A DNA stretch of 64,000 bases from Oryzisolibacter propanilivorax (lineage in GTDB: Bacteria > Pseudomonadota > Gammaproteobacteria > Burkholderiales > Burkholderiaceae_C). Both the position numbers and the translations under genes were made by a program. The stretch spans positions 83,168 through 147,167 of the forward strand of contig NZ_FNHP01000009.1 in assembly GCF_900103645.1 (NCBI RefSeq), read 5' to 3'. This document shows positions 22,374 through 31,202 of this stretch, piece by piece. The notes below the pieces were generated by a model that saw only the letters and a list, made by a program, of their open reading frames with translations, was not told the DNA's origin and did not search any database. Position 1 is the first letter of the stretch. Every line of letters begins with the position of its first letter.

Positions 22374-23181
22374 TGCAGGAAAACTGAACCAGTTGCTGGC
22401 CGAACTGGGCGACACGCGCTTGGTATCCAGCCGCTGGCTACGGGCGCATGGATACTCCAACAGCCTTGTGGCGCGCTACATGGGCAGCGGCTGGCTGGTC
22501 TCGCCGGCGCGTGGCGTCTACATGCGCAGGGGCGGGCGGCTGCAATGGGATGGGGTGGTCCGCAGCCTGCAGCTCGGGGAGGGCATGCCGCTGCACGTCG
22601 GGGGACGCTTCGCCCTCGGCCTGCAGGGCCATGAGCACTACCTGCGCCTGGGCGATGCCGGGACGATCACGCTGTATGGGCCACGACAGCCGCCGGGCTG
22701 GGTGGGCAAGCTTTCACTGGAGCAGCGCTTCGAGTACCCGGGCAAGGGGCCGGTCGACCTCACGGCTGTGCCCGTCACTGCGGAAGTCTCAGGGACGGTG
22801 TTGTCGGAAGCGGGCCTGGCTTGGTACTCCGCTGCGCCTGGCGCCGATGCCCTGGTCTGCTCGACGCCCGAGCGGGCCATGCTCGAACTGTGCGATGGCG
22901 TATCGGGTGCGGCAGAGGTCTACGAGGCCGATGCGCTGATGCAGGCCATGACCACGTTGCGGCCGCAGCGGGTCGGCCTGCTGCTGCGGCACTGCCGCAG
23001 CATCAAGGCGAAGCGGCTGTTCCTGGCCCTGGCTGATCGCCATCGGCATGCGTGGCTGGCGCACATGTCCCTGGAGGGTGTTGATCTGGGCAGAGGCAAG
23101 CGTGCGCTCGTGCCCGGCGGACGCCTGCATCCGACCTACCAGATCACCTTGCCGGGAGATCTTGATGAGCACCTGGCTTGA
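22360..23181 (+). CDS. abiEi: AbiEi-family antitoxin of a type IV toxin-antitoxin system
   Basis: 273 aa. The N-terminal winged-helix part (GKLNQLLAELGDTRLVSSRW, RYMGSGWLVSPARGVYMRR) is the AbiEi N-terminal domain; a C-terminal antitoxin domain follows. AbiEi represses the operon and counteracts AbiEii indirectly, without complex formation. Start chosen at the ATG inside the palindrome; the frame is open upstream to 22201 but not conserved-looking. The following toxin gene overlaps its end by 17 bp. AbiE systems give abortive phage infection and can stabilise mobile elements. Confidence 0.85.
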   Translation: MDAQNAGKLNQLLAELGDTRLVSSRWLRAHGYSNSLVARYMGSGWLVSPARGVYMRRGGRLQWDGVVRSLQLGEGMPLHVGGRFALGLQGHEHYLRLGDAGTITLYGPRQPPGWVGKLSLEQRFEYPGKGPVDLTAVPVTAEVSGTVLSEAGLAWYSAAPGADALVCSTPERAMLELCDGVSGAAEVYEADALMQAMTTLRPQRVGLLLRHCRSIKAKRLFLALADRHRHAWLAHMSLEGVDLGRGKRALVPGGRLHPTYQITLPGDLDEHLA

Positions 23182-24112
23182 CCAATGGGACCGGCGCTAT
23201 ACCGACCGTGTGCGGCTGCTGGTCGAGATCCTGCCGGTGCTGGCGCAGGAGCCGGCTTTTGCGCTCAAGGGCGGCACGGCCATCAACCTGTTCGAGCATG
23301 ATCTGCCGCGTCTGTCGGTGGACATCGATCTGGCCTGGTTGCCGGTGCATGACTATGCCGAGGACGCGAGGCTGATTGCCGCAGCGCTGGAGCGAATGGC
23401 GGATGTACTGCGCGCCCGGCCTTTGCAATTGCAGGTGCAGACTTCGGCGGGCGAGGGTGGGGCAGTCACTCGCTTGGTGGCCAGTCGCGGCCGTGCGCGC
23501 GTGCAGATCGAGACGACACCCGTCATGCGTGGAACGGTGCATCCGGTGCGAACCATGGTCGTGCGGCCACGGGTGGAGGAGGCCTTCGGCTTTGCCGAGG
23601 TGCAGGTGCTGGCATTCGCCGACCTCTATGCCGGCAAGTTGGCGGCTGCGCTGTCGCGGCAGCACCCGCGCGATCTCTTCGACGTGGGCCTGCTGCTGGA
23701 GGATGAACGCGCGGACGAGGGGCTCTGGCGGACCTTTCTCGTTTACCTGACGTGCAGTCCGAAGCCAGCCTGGGAGATGCTGGCACCGCGCGTGCCAGCG
23801 GATTTCGAGGCCACTTTCGAGGCCCACTTCAACGGGATGACGTCCGAGCCTATTGGTGTGGCCGCCTTGCTGGAGAGCCGCGAGCGCCTGTTGGCCCGCG
23901 TAGCGCATTGGCTGGACGGGCCGTCGTGCGCCTTCCTTCAATCCGTCGAGGATGAGAAGGCCGATCTCAGTTTGATCGGACTGGCCCATGCGGCCGAGTT
24001 GCCGGGGGTGCGGCGCAAACTGCACAACCTGGGGCAGCGCACGGCGGCCAAGCGTGCGGCAGATCGCCAGCAGCTTGACGAAACGCTGGCGCGGATTGCT
24101 GGTGCCCGATGA
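23165..24112 (+). CDS. abiEii: AbiEii-family nucleotidyltransferase toxin
   Basis: 315 aa. Motif KGGTAINLF (GG at 36-37) and DIDL (Asp53/Asp55) form the DNA-polymerase-beta-type nucleotidyltransferase active site of AbiEii. A further motif with Lys is seen in LYAGKLAAALSRQHPRDLFD, typical of the family. AbiEii-type toxins transfer nucleotides to RNA (tRNA in studied cases) and stop growth. The ATG lies within the end of abiEi. An ATGA overlap leads into another small frame. Confidence 0.88.
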   Translation: MSTWLDQWDRRYTDRVRLLVEILPVLAQEPAFALKGGTAINLFEHDLPRLSVDIDLAWLPVHDYAEDARLIAAALERMADVLRARPLQLQVQTSAGEGGAVTRLVASRGRARVQIETTPVMRGTVHPVRTMVVRPRVEEAFGFAEVQVLAFADLYAGKLAAALSRQHPRDLFDVGLLLEDERADEGLWRTFLVYLTCSPKPAWEMLAPRVPADFEATFEAHFNGMTSEPIGVAALLESRERLLARVAHWLDGPSCAFLQSVEDEKADLSLIGLAHAAELPGVRRKLHNLGQRTAAKRAADRQQLDETLARIAGAR

Positions 24113-24129
24113 CGAAGGAGGCTGACGCG

Positions 24130-24372
24130 ATGGTTCACGATTTCACGCTGGTCTACGCACTGGACTCGGACATGGGGTCGCAGGAGGATGTCCTTCGTCA
24201 GTTGGCGGGTAGCGACTGCGCCGATGTCTCGGTCGGCTGGGGACGGCCGGGTCATGTCGGTCTTGCTTTCAGCAGGAAGGCGGACGACAGCGATGCTGCG
24301 GTCACGCTCGCAATGGCTCAGGCGGCACAGGCGTTGCCGGGGGCGGTGCTGGTCCGGGCGGATGGGGTGTAG
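24130..24372 (+). CDS. Small protein encoded behind AbiEii (unknown function)
   Basis: 80 aa, MVHDFTLVYALDSDMGSQED near the N terminus. Composition is balanced, with alternating beta/alpha character and two Asp-rich spots; no domain recognised. I prefer the ATG at 24130 because AGGAGG (24116-24121) sits ideally before it. An ATG at 24109 overlaps the abiEii stop and would add seven residues. The strong ribosome site and tight spacing suggest it is expressed as the third gene of the AbiE operon. Confidence 0.6.
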   Translation: MVHDFTLVYALDSDMGSQEDVLRQLAGSDCADVSVGWGRPGHVGLAFSRKADDSDAAVTLAMAQAAQALPGAVLVRADGV

Positions 24373-24401
24373 TCAGTCGCCGCAAGCGCTTGATGGCGGA
24401 T

Positions 24402-24779
24402 TCATCGAACAGGACGGTGCCGACGCAGTCTCACGTCCGGGCCGACCGATGCGCTGGTCTTCACGGATCGAGAGGCTTGCTTGCGGTCATCGATCCAGGC
24501 TTCGACTTCTGCCAGATCCCAGACGACGCATCGGGCGGTAAGGCGGAAGCGGCGCGGAAACTCGCCGCGCTGTTCCATTTCGTAGATCGTCGTCTCGGCC
24601 AGAGGCACGATCTGGTGCAGTTCGTGGCGGCGGATGGTGCGACGGAAAGGAAGAGGGCTGCTCTGCGAAAACTGGGGCAGAGCCTCGTAGGCTTCGGTGC
24701 CTGGCAAGGGAAGCGGCTGGTGAGCGTTTGTGCCGGCTGAATGGGATGTTTGACGTAGCTGTTCCACCTTGGACTCCAT
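24402..24779 (-). CDS. AlpA-family DNA-binding regulator / excisionase-like protein
   Basis: 125 aa. The central part RRTIRRHELHQIVPLAETT and the following TIYEMEQRGEFPRRFRLTA form the winged-helix AlpA/excisionase fold, ending VWDLAEVEAWIDDRK. The N-terminal 45 residues and the C-terminal tail look disordered. AlpA-type proteins control integrase expression or act as directionality factors. Here it is convergent with the AbiE operon and lies 2.2 kb from int. Confidence 0.78.
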   Translation of the reverse strand: MESKVEQLRQTSHSAGTNAHQPLPLPGTEAYEALPQFSQSSPLPFRRTIRRHELHQIVPLAETTIYEMEQRGEFPRRFRLTARCVVWDLAEVEAWIDDRKQASRSVKTSASVGPDVRLRRHRPVR

Positions 24780-24880
24780 GAACGTGCTGTTATGGAGATA
24801 TGGTGAGGTTCAGTACCTATCGGGACAACTTGCTGCAGCGTGGCCCGGCAAGCGCTGTGCGGCCAAACGCCCCCCGCTTC

Positions 24881-25750
24881 TCAGCGGCGTCTGTTGCGTC
24901 CCGGCCAGGCCAACTGACCCGTCAATTCGGCCAGGCCGCCGTCGTCCTCGACACGGACACCGAAGCGATTCACCTCCACTTCAGGCAGATCTTCGCTGTC
25001 GAACCACAGCAGCGACGTGGTGGTATCCGTGCGTGCGTAGTGTCTGGAGAGCTCCCAGAGGTCGAGGCCCTTTTCCCAGTTGTCGAACCAGATGTCTTGT
25101 GCAACCTCATCCGTGTCGGCAGCACTGCTGCCTGAAGAACGGAGGCGGTGAGCCACGGAGCCGACGGGGATGGCGGACCTGGGAGATATCCAGGCCCCAG
25201 CCTGTCGCAAGCTGGTGGAGCGCGCCGCGTAGCGTACTGCGCCGCGTTCCATGGTCACGAAGGCGCACGGGATGTCACTGAGCGAAGCGAACCGCGACGC
25301 TGCGGCAGGGAATGATGTGTGGAACAAGTCCGCCATGCGCTGGATGAGCGCCAGTGACGGTTCCTCGTTGGGCACAAGCGACAGCCATTGTTGATAAGGC
25401 ATCAGCAATTCAGCGGCGAAGGTGTCGCAAGCAATTTCGTTCGGATGCCGCTTCGCATAGGACCAGGACGGCACTTCTTCGTGGCTCGACTCCAGCGCAA
25501 GGACGATGTGCGCAATTTCGTGGCAGATGGTGAAGCGTTGGCGCTCTTCTGTCTCCAGCGAATTCACCGTGATCACGTGCTTGCCATTCGGCTTGGTGAT
25601 CGTGTAGCCGGACTCTCCCTCACCAAGCTCATCCTGCTTGACCTTGGCATTCGCCGCTACCACATAGGGTGTCAGGTCTTCTCGGATGCCGGACACATCA
25701 ACCTTCGCAACAAAGGCCCGTGCTTTCTGTCTGACATCCGCTTCATCCAT
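24881..25750 (-). CDS. ImmA/IrrE-family metallopeptidase, probable CapP regulator of CBASS
   Basis: 289 aa. Zinc-protease motif HEIAH (His77, Glu78, His81) lies in the ImmA/IrrE domain, with downstream Glu in NEIACDTFAAELLMP as third ligand region. The C-terminal half resembles no domain I can name. In CBASS operons an ImmA-like peptidase, CapP, cleaves the repressor CapH when single-stranded DNA accumulates (established for other CBASS loci). Here it follows an XRE repressor by 2 bp, and the pair is divergent from a CBASS operon, so the CapH/CapP assignment is a well-supported inference. Confidence 0.82.
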   Translation of the reverse strand: MDEADVRQKARAFVAKVDVSGIREDLTPYVVAANAKVKQDELGEGESGYTITKPNGKHVITVNSLETEERQRFTICHEIAHIVLALESSHEEVPSWSYAKRHPNEIACDTFAAELLMPYQQWLSLVPNEEPSLALIQRMADLFHTSFPAAASRFASLSDIPCAFVTMERGAVRYAARSTSLRQAGAWISPRSAIPVGSVAHRLRSSGSSAADTDEVAQDIWFDNWEKGLDLWELSRHYARTDTTTSLLWFDSEDLPEVEVNRFGVRVEDDGGLAELTGQLAWPGRNRRR

Positions 25751-25752
25751 GT

Positions 25753-26139
25753 TCAGTCGTCCTCGTCCTCGAACGCTCGCTGTATCCGGGCGATCAAAGT
25801 CGCGGGATCAGGTCTGGCATTGCCACGATGCCTCACACCTGCTGCAGCAGAAAAGATGTCAATGCTGATGGACGGATCGTTCAGCACGAATTCCACAAGG
25901 CGCGGATCGGCCTCCGCATGGTCAACCAGCCACAGCACCAGTGCAGCATCTCTTTCACCTGGTTTAAGTACCTTCAGCAGTTTTTCGACCAAGTCGGCTG
26001 AGGGGTTTGTCTTCTCGCCGGACTCCAGCCGGTGGACATAGGCATGGTCCACCGAGGACAGTTGCCCGATTTCGCGCAATGAGAGGGTCCTGCGCTCGCG
26101 TAGCGTCTTGAGGGCGACGCCCAGGCCTGTTTGTGACAT
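25753..26139 (-). CDS. XRE-family repressor, probable CapH
   Basis: 128 aa. N-terminal helix-turn-helix (LGVALKTLRERRTLSLREIG, VDHAYVHRLESGEK). The C-terminal half (about 65-128) has a helix and an acidic end, compatible with an oligomerisation domain. First gene of a two-gene unit with the ImmA-like peptidase. The 276-bp region to the divergent CBASS operon carries a perfect palindrome at its probable promoter. Alternative: a phage-type ImmR/ImmA pair controlling ICE excision; the position next to CBASS favours CapH. Confidence 0.8.
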   Translation of the reverse strand: MSQTGLGVALKTLRERRTLSLREIGQLSSVDHAYVHRLESGEKTNPSADLVEKLLKVLKPGERDAALVLWLVDHAEADPRLVEFVLNDPSISIDIFSAAAGVRHRGNARPDPATLIARIQRAFEDEDD

Positions 26140-26222
26140 CCGTTCCGTTCCTTGGACTGAGGCGGACGGCGCGATGCGCCTGTCCCCGCAGCAACTGCGT
26201 TATGCGGCACCAAGCCCACCAT

Positions 26223-26270
26223 TTGCAGCCTGGCACCAACTCTGATACATTGTTGTCCAGCCAGACAACA
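26223..26270 (+). promoter_or_regulatory. Candidate CBASS promoter with overlapping palindromic operator
   Basis: TTGCAG (26223-26228), 17-bp spacer, TACATT (26246-26251) could be a promoter reading into the DUF2188-capV operon. TGTTGTC (26251-26257), 6 nt, GACAACA (26264-26270) is a perfect inverted repeat over the end of the -10 box and the start point, as expected for a repressor site. Confidence 0.5.
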
Positions 26271-26415
26271 GACGTGGGTTCTTCGAATCCAGCAGGTTGA
26301 TTTGGCTTGACTCACCCGTTGTCTGCAAGAGCAACGTATTTTGCTTCAGCAGGTGGTCATTGGCAACCCGGCCGGCTGGCCGGGGTCTCGATGGTTCAAC
26401 TTTAGGGAATTCGCC

Positions 26416-26640
26416 ATGACAGGCAAAAATCAGCATGTAGTTCCTCACCAGGACGGTTGGGCCGTCAAGGGTGCCGGCAATCAGCGGGCAACCTCCGTGC
26501 ACGACACACAGCAGCAGGCCATTGACGCGGGGCGAGACATCGCGCGCAACCAGCAGTCGGAACTGGTCATCCACCGTCCGGATGGCCGCATCCGTGACAA
26601 GGACAGCCACGGCAACGACTCCTTCCCGCCGAAGGGCTGA
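26416..26640 (+). CDS. DUF2188 protein, first gene of the CBASS operon
   Basis: 74 aa. The whole protein is a DUF2188 domain: HVVPHQDGWAVKGAGNQRAT, then HDTQQQAIDAGRDIARNQQS, ELVIHRPDGRIRDKDSHGND. DUF2188 proteins are small, widespread and of unknown function. Only 5 bp separate its stop from capV, and it lies downstream of the candidate operator, so it should be co-transcribed with the CBASS genes. ATG chosen at MTGKNQHV; the frame is open upstream. Confidence 0.8.
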   Translation: MTGKNQHVVPHQDGWAVKGAGNQRATSVHDTQQQAIDAGRDIARNQQSELVIHRPDGRIRDKDSHGNDSFPPKG

Positions 26641-26645
26641 GTGCA

Positions 26646-27647
26646 ATGACGGGCGTGCCCACCTACCATGTGCTCGCCCTGTCTGGGGGCGGCTATCGCG
26701 GCCTGTACACAGCGACGGTCCTGGCCGAGCTCGAAGCCGTGCTGGGCCGCCCCATCGCTTCGCATTTCGATCTGATCTGCGGTACTTCCGCAGGCGGCAT
26801 GCTGGCCTTGGGGCTGGCAGCAGAAATCCCGGCCATTGAACTCAAGGCGCTGTTCGAGAAGCAGGGCTCCCGCATCTTTGGTTGCCGCAGTCTCGCTCGG
26901 CGCCTTCTGGGCTTCTGGTTGACCGCCAAGCACGACTCCGCGGGATTGCGGTCGGTGCTGACCGAGCGCTTCCAAGACGCCACGATCGGCAACTTGAAGC
27001 ACCGTGTTCTCGTGCCAGCCGTCAACTATTCGACCGGGCGTGGCCAGTTCTTCAAGACGCCTCACCATCCCTCATTCGAGATGGACCACCGCATGAAGAT
27101 CGTGGATGTGGCGTTGGCGACCGCCGCTGCCCCCGTTTACTTTCCGCTGGCGCGCAACGACCGTGGCGTCTTTGCGGATGGGGGTCTGGTCGGCAACGCG
27201 CCCGGACTGTTCGGGCTTCACGAAGTCAATACGTTCCTCGCGCCTAAACAGAGTGCGCTGGTTCGGGTGCTGTCCATCGGCACGATGACGATCGGCGCAA
27301 CGGTCCGCGGTGGCGCCAGCCTTGACCGAGGATTCGGCAAGTGGCGCGGGGGGCTCTTCGACCTGGTGATCTCCGCCCAGGAGTCGTCGGTGGACTACAT
27401 GCTGCGACAGGCCTTGGGTGGCAACTACTTCCAGATCGACGACAAGGCCACGCCCGATCAAAGCAAGGACGTAAAAGCACTGGACCGTGTGTCCATCGGT
27501 GCCACGAACACGCTGAAGGACCGCGGCAGCCACGCTGCACAGCGCGCACTGGGCGACCCTCTGTTCCAACCGTTTCGAGCGCACCAGGCCGGCGCACCTA
27601 CCTTCTATCACGGCCCCAACAAGAATGTGCCGGAGGCCGCATGCTGA
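26646..27647 (+). CDS. capV: CapV patatin-like phospholipase, CBASS effector
   Basis: 333 aa. The patatin oxyanion-hole motif GGGYRG is at 14-19, the nucleophile elbow GTSAG has Ser48, and the catalytic Asp178 lies in DGG. In studied systems CapV is activated by a cyclic nucleotide (3'3'-cGAMP in V. cholerae) and degrades membrane phospholipids, killing the infected cell. It stands before the nucleotide cyclase and overlaps its start by 7 bp (ATGCTGA). All catalytic residues are present, so it is probably active. Confidence 0.93.
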   Translation: MTGVPTYHVLALSGGGYRGLYTATVLAELEAVLGRPIASHFDLICGTSAGGMLALGLAAEIPAIELKALFEKQGSRIFGCRSLARRLLGFWLTAKHDSAGLRSVLTERFQDATIGNLKHRVLVPAVNYSTGRGQFFKTPHHPSFEMDHRMKIVDVALATAAAPVYFPLARNDRGVFADGGLVGNAPGLFGLHEVNTFLAPKQSALVRVLSIGTMTIGATVRGGASLDRGFGKWRGGLFDLVISAQESSVDYMLRQALGGNYFQIDDKATPDQSKDVKALDRVSIGATNTLKDRGSHAAQRALGDPLFQPFRAHQAGAPTFYHGPNKNVPEAAC

Positions 27648-28783
27648 ACCTGAGTCCGCTTTTCTTCACCACGGTCGATGACGAATCCTGCATGCATGAA
27701 GAGCTGAATCTGTCAGTTGAACAACGTGCCTGGATCGCCAGCGCTCGCAACGATGTCAGAAACTGCCTGCGCACCGGCATCCCGCGCGTTTTGCGCGAAC
27801 GCGGGTATACGGACGACGTGCCGCAGCCGCGCTTTTTCACGCAAGGATCGTGGGCGTACAAGACCTTGAACGCTCCTGCACAGCGCCCCCAGCAAGCGGA
27901 TGTCGATGATGGCTGCTATCTCCCACTGAGCTTCGTCTCGCAGACGAAGCGCCCCAGCAGGGCCACGACGGTGTTCTTTGCCGCCGCCGAAGAAGCCTTG
28001 AAGCCGCTGGTCCAAGAGAAGCACTGGAAGCTGGTCACCGACAAGCCGACATGCGTCCGGATCGTCATTGCGGCCTATGCCCACATCGACGTTCCGCTGT
28101 ACGCCATCCCCGATGAAGAGTTCGTCACGCTCGCGAAGGCCTCGATGGAGCGATACGGTTACGACTCGCTGACGGAGGCGGTGAACATGGCAGAGCGGGA
28201 TGCCTGGACGGCACTGCCCGCAGACAAGGTGCTCCTGGCTCACCGCGAGTGCAACTGGATGCCCTCCGATCCCAGACCTGTCAAGGAATGGTTCTTGGGC
28301 GAAGTGGAGGCCAAGGGCGAACAGTTCCGCCGTGTGATTCGCTACTTGAAAGCGTTCCGCGATTGGCGGTGGTCCAGCGGCGGACCCGCCTCCATCCTGT
28401 TGATGGCTGCGGCGGCACCACTGTTCGAGAAGCGGGATCGGCGCGACGACCTGGCGCTGCTGGACGTCGTGGCGGCCCTGCCGGCCAAGCTGCGTGCAGG
28501 GGTGAACAACCCCGTGGATGAGTCGGAGTCGCTCACGGTGCGACTCGGCAAAGAGGGCGTCGAAGAAGCGGCGAAGGCGTTTGAAGCATTGGAGAAGGTG
28601 CTGCGCGGTGCAACTGACGCCGGCAGTCCTTCACAGGCCTGCATCTGGATGCAAGGCGAGTTCGGCCCGCGCTTCCCGAATGAACCGGCTCGGGTCAAGG
28701 TGGTATCCGTTGCAGCCACCATCGCCGCAGCGCCGGCCACGGCTGGTCCGAGCGAATTGGTCGGGCGAACGAAGGCGGGATGA
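27641..28783 (+). CDS. DncV-like CD-NTase (cyclic oligonucleotide synthase) of CBASS
   Basis: 380 aa. Nucleotidyltransferase motif QGSWAYKT (Gly69-Ser70), metal-binding Asp87/Asp89 in [11 protein letters not shown], and third Asp150 in AHIDVPLY match the cGAS/DncV family. The protein ends in Gly380; in type II CBASS the C-terminal Gly of the cyclase is conjugated to target molecules by Cap2, which primes synthesis. The product cannot be read from sequence, but pairing with CapV makes cGAMP likely. ATG 27641 follows GGAGG (27632-27636). Overlaps capV and cap2. Confidence 0.92.
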   Translation: MLNLSPLFFTTVDDESCMHEELNLSVEQRAWIASARNDVRNCLRTGIPRVLRERGYTDDVPQPRFFTQGSWAYKTLNAPAQRPQQADVDDGCYLPLSFVSQTKRPSRATTVFFAAAEEALKPLVQEKHWKLVTDKPTCVRIVIAAYAHIDVPLYAIPDEEFVTLAKASMERYGYDSLTEAVNMAERDAWTALPADKVLLAHRECNWMPSDPRPVKEWFLGEVEAKGEQFRRVIRYLKAFRDWRWSSGGPASILLMAAAAPLFEKRDRRDDLALLDVVAALPAKLRAGVNNPVDESESLTVRLGKEGVEEAAKAFEALEKVLRGATDAGSPSQACIWMQGEFGPRFPNEPARVKVVSVAATIAAAPATAGPSELVGRTKAG

Positions 28784-30411
28784 GCAGCGTTGCCGCAGTC
28801 GCGGACGTGATCGAAGCCTTTGAGCGGCGAGGCTTCGAGTTCGTCGGCAAGACGGAAGACGGCTGGTTCAAGCTGCGGGGGCTGTTGATCCCTTGCGGCG
28901 CGGTCGATGGCATTGCATGCGAGGTTCAGCTCGACCCTGCCTTCTTCGACCTGCCTCGCATCCGGCTGCTTGAAATCCCGCCTGAACTGCCCAAGGCGGT
29001 TCCTCATCTTGGTGCGGATGGCAGCCTTTGCTATTTGGCCAAGGGGACCGTGGTATTGGACATCTACGATCCAGTCGGGCAGTCCTTGGCATGTCTGCAA
29101 CGCGCGTCCGCCGTGCTGGGGCGAATATTGAAAGGCGAGATGATCGAAGACCTCGCCGAAGAATTTTTTGCCTACTGGAGCGGCTGGCTTTGCTTCGTGG
29201 ACATGCAAGGCGAAGATCTGGGCCGGCAGAACTGTATCGTTGCGCAAGCCCATGGCAATCCGCTCTGGTTCATCACCGACAACGAAGAACGAACAACCAA
29301 AAAGCTGCATTCGCTCGGCTACCAGGTCACCGATAGAACGGTGCTGACCTACCGAGTCAAGACGACCGCTCAACCCCGGCCGCTGACCAGCCACTGGCCT
29401 CCCGAAACCGTGGGGGACGTGTTGGCTTGGCAAAGCACCCTGGACCCTCGGTGTCGGCGCAAGATTCACGAACGTATCAAGGAGGGGCAAAGCAAGAAGG
29501 CCAATGGTGTCCTCATCGTCATCGAGTCGCCATTGATGACGTATGGCTTTGTTGTGCTCTTTGACCACCAACCGTTGACGCACAAAGCCAAGCTCGCTGA
29601 TCGCAGAGATTCAACCTTTGGACTGAAGGTGATGCCCGTCTCTGTGATCCGGATCGATGACCGGTATCTGGCCCAGCGCAACATTCCCAAGTTGAGAACG
29701 CTGGCGGGGAAACGAATCGCCCTTGTGGGGTGCGGCACGATCGGCGGATACCTCTCGGACATGCTGGTCAAGGCCGGGGCGGGCACATGCGGCGGAAAAC
29801 TCACGCTGGTGGATTTCGACGCACTCCTTCCACAGAACATCGGGCGGCATCGCCTCGGATTTCCGGACCTGCTGTCGAACAAGGCCGAGGCCATGGCGCA
29901 GGAACTCAAGCGCTTGTCGCCAGGCGCCGAGGTTCACGCGCTTCCTGTAGATGTCAGACAGGCTCAATTGGGAAAGCTTGACCTGCTCATCGATGCCACC
30001 GGCGAAGAATCCCTCGGGCACTGGCTGTGCGGCCGCTATCGGGCGCCCACCCCCATGCTTTCTGTCTGGATCGAAGGGCCTGGAACAGCTGTGCGGGCGC
30101 TCCTGAGAACGACCGCGTCGGGTGCGTGCTACCGGTGCTTATGGCACAGCCACAGAAGAGGCGAACTTCGCTCGACCGTTGATGCTCTACCGAACATCTT
30201 GGCAGGCCATGGGTGCGAGGGCTTGTATGTGCCATTTCCGGCTTCGGTGTCGGTGCAGGCTGCCAGCCTGGGCGCTGATATGGCCCTTGATTGGATCAAC
30301 GGCGCCCACTCTCCTGCGTTACGAACCCGGCTGATCGATCAGACCCATCAGCTGGCCACGTCCGACTGCGATCCTCAGCGAGATCGGGATTGCCCTCTAT
30401 GCAATTCCTAG
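28780..30411 (+). CDS. cap2: Cap2: E2-E1 ubiquitin-like conjugation fusion of type II CBASS
   Basis: 543 aa. The N-terminal E2-like domain (about 1-150) has the candidate catalytic Cys84 in GSLCYL. The linker runs to about 300. The E1-like ThiF/adenylation domain starts at about 308 with nucleotide loop GCGTIGG and [18 protein letters not shown]. Paired cysteines CYRC (450-453) and CPLC (538-541) may bind zinc or include the E1 Cys. Cap2 attaches the cyclase C terminus to targets and so boosts signalling. ATGA overlap with the cyclase. Confidence 0.92.
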   Translation: MSSVAAVADVIEAFERRGFEFVGKTEDGWFKLRGLLIPCGAVDGIACEVQLDPAFFDLPRIRLLEIPPELPKAVPHLGADGSLCYLAKGTVVLDIYDPVGQSLACLQRASAVLGRILKGEMIEDLAEEFFAYWSGWLCFVDMQGEDLGRQNCIVAQAHGNPLWFITDNEERTTKKLHSLGYQVTDRTVLTYRVKTTAQPRPLTSHWPPETVGDVLAWQSTLDPRCRRKIHERIKEGQSKKANGVLIVIESPLMTYGFVVLFDHQPLTHKAKLADRRDSTFGLKVMPVSVIRIDDRYLAQRNIPKLRTLAGKRIALVGCGTIGGYLSDMLVKAGAGTCGGKLTLVDFDALLPQNIGRHRLGFPDLLSNKAEAMAQELKRLSPGAEVHALPVDVRQAQLGKLDLLIDATGEESLGHWLCGRYRAPTPMLSVWIEGPGTAVRALLRTTASGACYRCLWHSHRRGELRSTVDALPNILAGHGCEGLYVPFPASVSVQAASLGADMALDWINGAHSPALRTRLIDQTHQLATSDCDPQRDRDCPLCNS

Positions 30412-30875
30412 GTTCCTGGGCAACTGGCGGCAAAGGCACGTTGCTGCATTTTTCGGCAGGTACGCTGCAGACATTCAATCAGCATATTCAGGGCACTGAT
30501 GCCGACTGCGAAGCTGGTGGGCTTTTGCTTGGCTCCGTGCATGGAGGCCACTTGCTCATTGAGCAAGCGACGGTTCCCACGGCTTGGGACAAGCGGTTTC
30601 GCTACCTGTTCGAGCGGATGCCGTTTGGACACGAAGCCATCGCCTTGTCTCGTTGGACGGCGAGTCAAGGAACGGTGCGCTATCTGGGCGAATGGCATAC
30701 CCATCCTGAAGATCATCCCCATCCTTCTGGTCTCGACAGATCGGAATGGACCCGACTTTCAGCGCAGCGTCGAGACAAGCGGCCCATGCTCGCTGTCATC
30801 GTCGGGCGACAGTCCCTGTATGTCGAACTGGTGCCAAGTACGGGACGCGGTTCAGTGCTGATCCCTGTGGAATAA
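30399..30875 (+). CDS. cap3: Cap3: JAMM/Mov34 isopeptidase of type II CBASS
   Basis: 158 aa. The JAMM site is complete: Glu38 in EAGGLLLG, His100/His102 in GEWHTHP, Ser110 in HPSG and Asp113. Cap3 removes the cyclase from its conjugates and so antagonises Cap2. The ATG lies 13 bp inside cap2 and matches the point where the domain begins; a longer in-frame start at 30291 would overlap cap2 without conservation. It is the last gene of the CBASS operon; no clear terminator follows. Confidence 0.9.
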   Translation: MQFLGSWATGGKGTLLHFSAGTLQTFNQHIQGTDADCEAGGLLLGSVHGGHLLIEQATVPTAWDKRFRYLFERMPFGHEAIALSRWTASQGTVRYLGEWHTHPEDHPHPSGLDRSEWTRLSAQRRDKRPMLAVIVGRQSLYVELVPSTGRGSVLIPVE

Positions 30876-31199
30876 CTGGCAATCGATATGCGGTCGTTCC
30901 GGCGTACCGCCGCCAGGCTCGCGGGCTGCGCCCCGGGTTTCGTGCCGCATCCCGGCTATCCGGCTTTGATCCTTGACGTCTGCGCGGCGTTGCCGCTGCG
31001 CGCTTCGCTTGCCAGTGCAATGCGGGCGGGGTGTGGGCTGGCTTGCTGTTCCCTTCATCCTTGCACACCGTTCTCGCGGTCAAGGTCTGCGCGCACTCGT
31101 GCGCTTGCGGCCTGGCGGCCGTCGTTGAACCTGTGACAGCTGCGCTGCGGCGTGCCGGTTCCGGTCTCGGGCAATACCGCCCGATCACTGGAGTTCGCC
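30876..31199 (+). other. Gene-free GC-rich leader between cap3 and radC with two repeat blocks
   Basis: No gene supported. It contains block A (about 30925-31013, ending in an 18-bp word CTGCGCGCTTCGCTTGCC at 30996-31013) that recurs at 33236-33253 and 38515-38532, and block B (from 31036) that recurs before the next gene. These look like ICE-specific leader sequences. Confidence 0.5.
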
Positions 31200-31202
31200 A
31201 TG
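31036..31202 (+). repeat. Long leader repeat, copy 1 (before radC)
   Basis: About 165 bp starting GGCTGGCTTGCTGTT and ending TGGAGTTCGCCATG. It aligns by eye with 31833-32006 over its whole length: CCGTTCTCGC-GTCAAGGTC, GGCCTGG-GGCCGTC, GCTGCGCTGC, CCGCCCG, CTGGAGTTC-CCATG. Confidence 0.6.
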
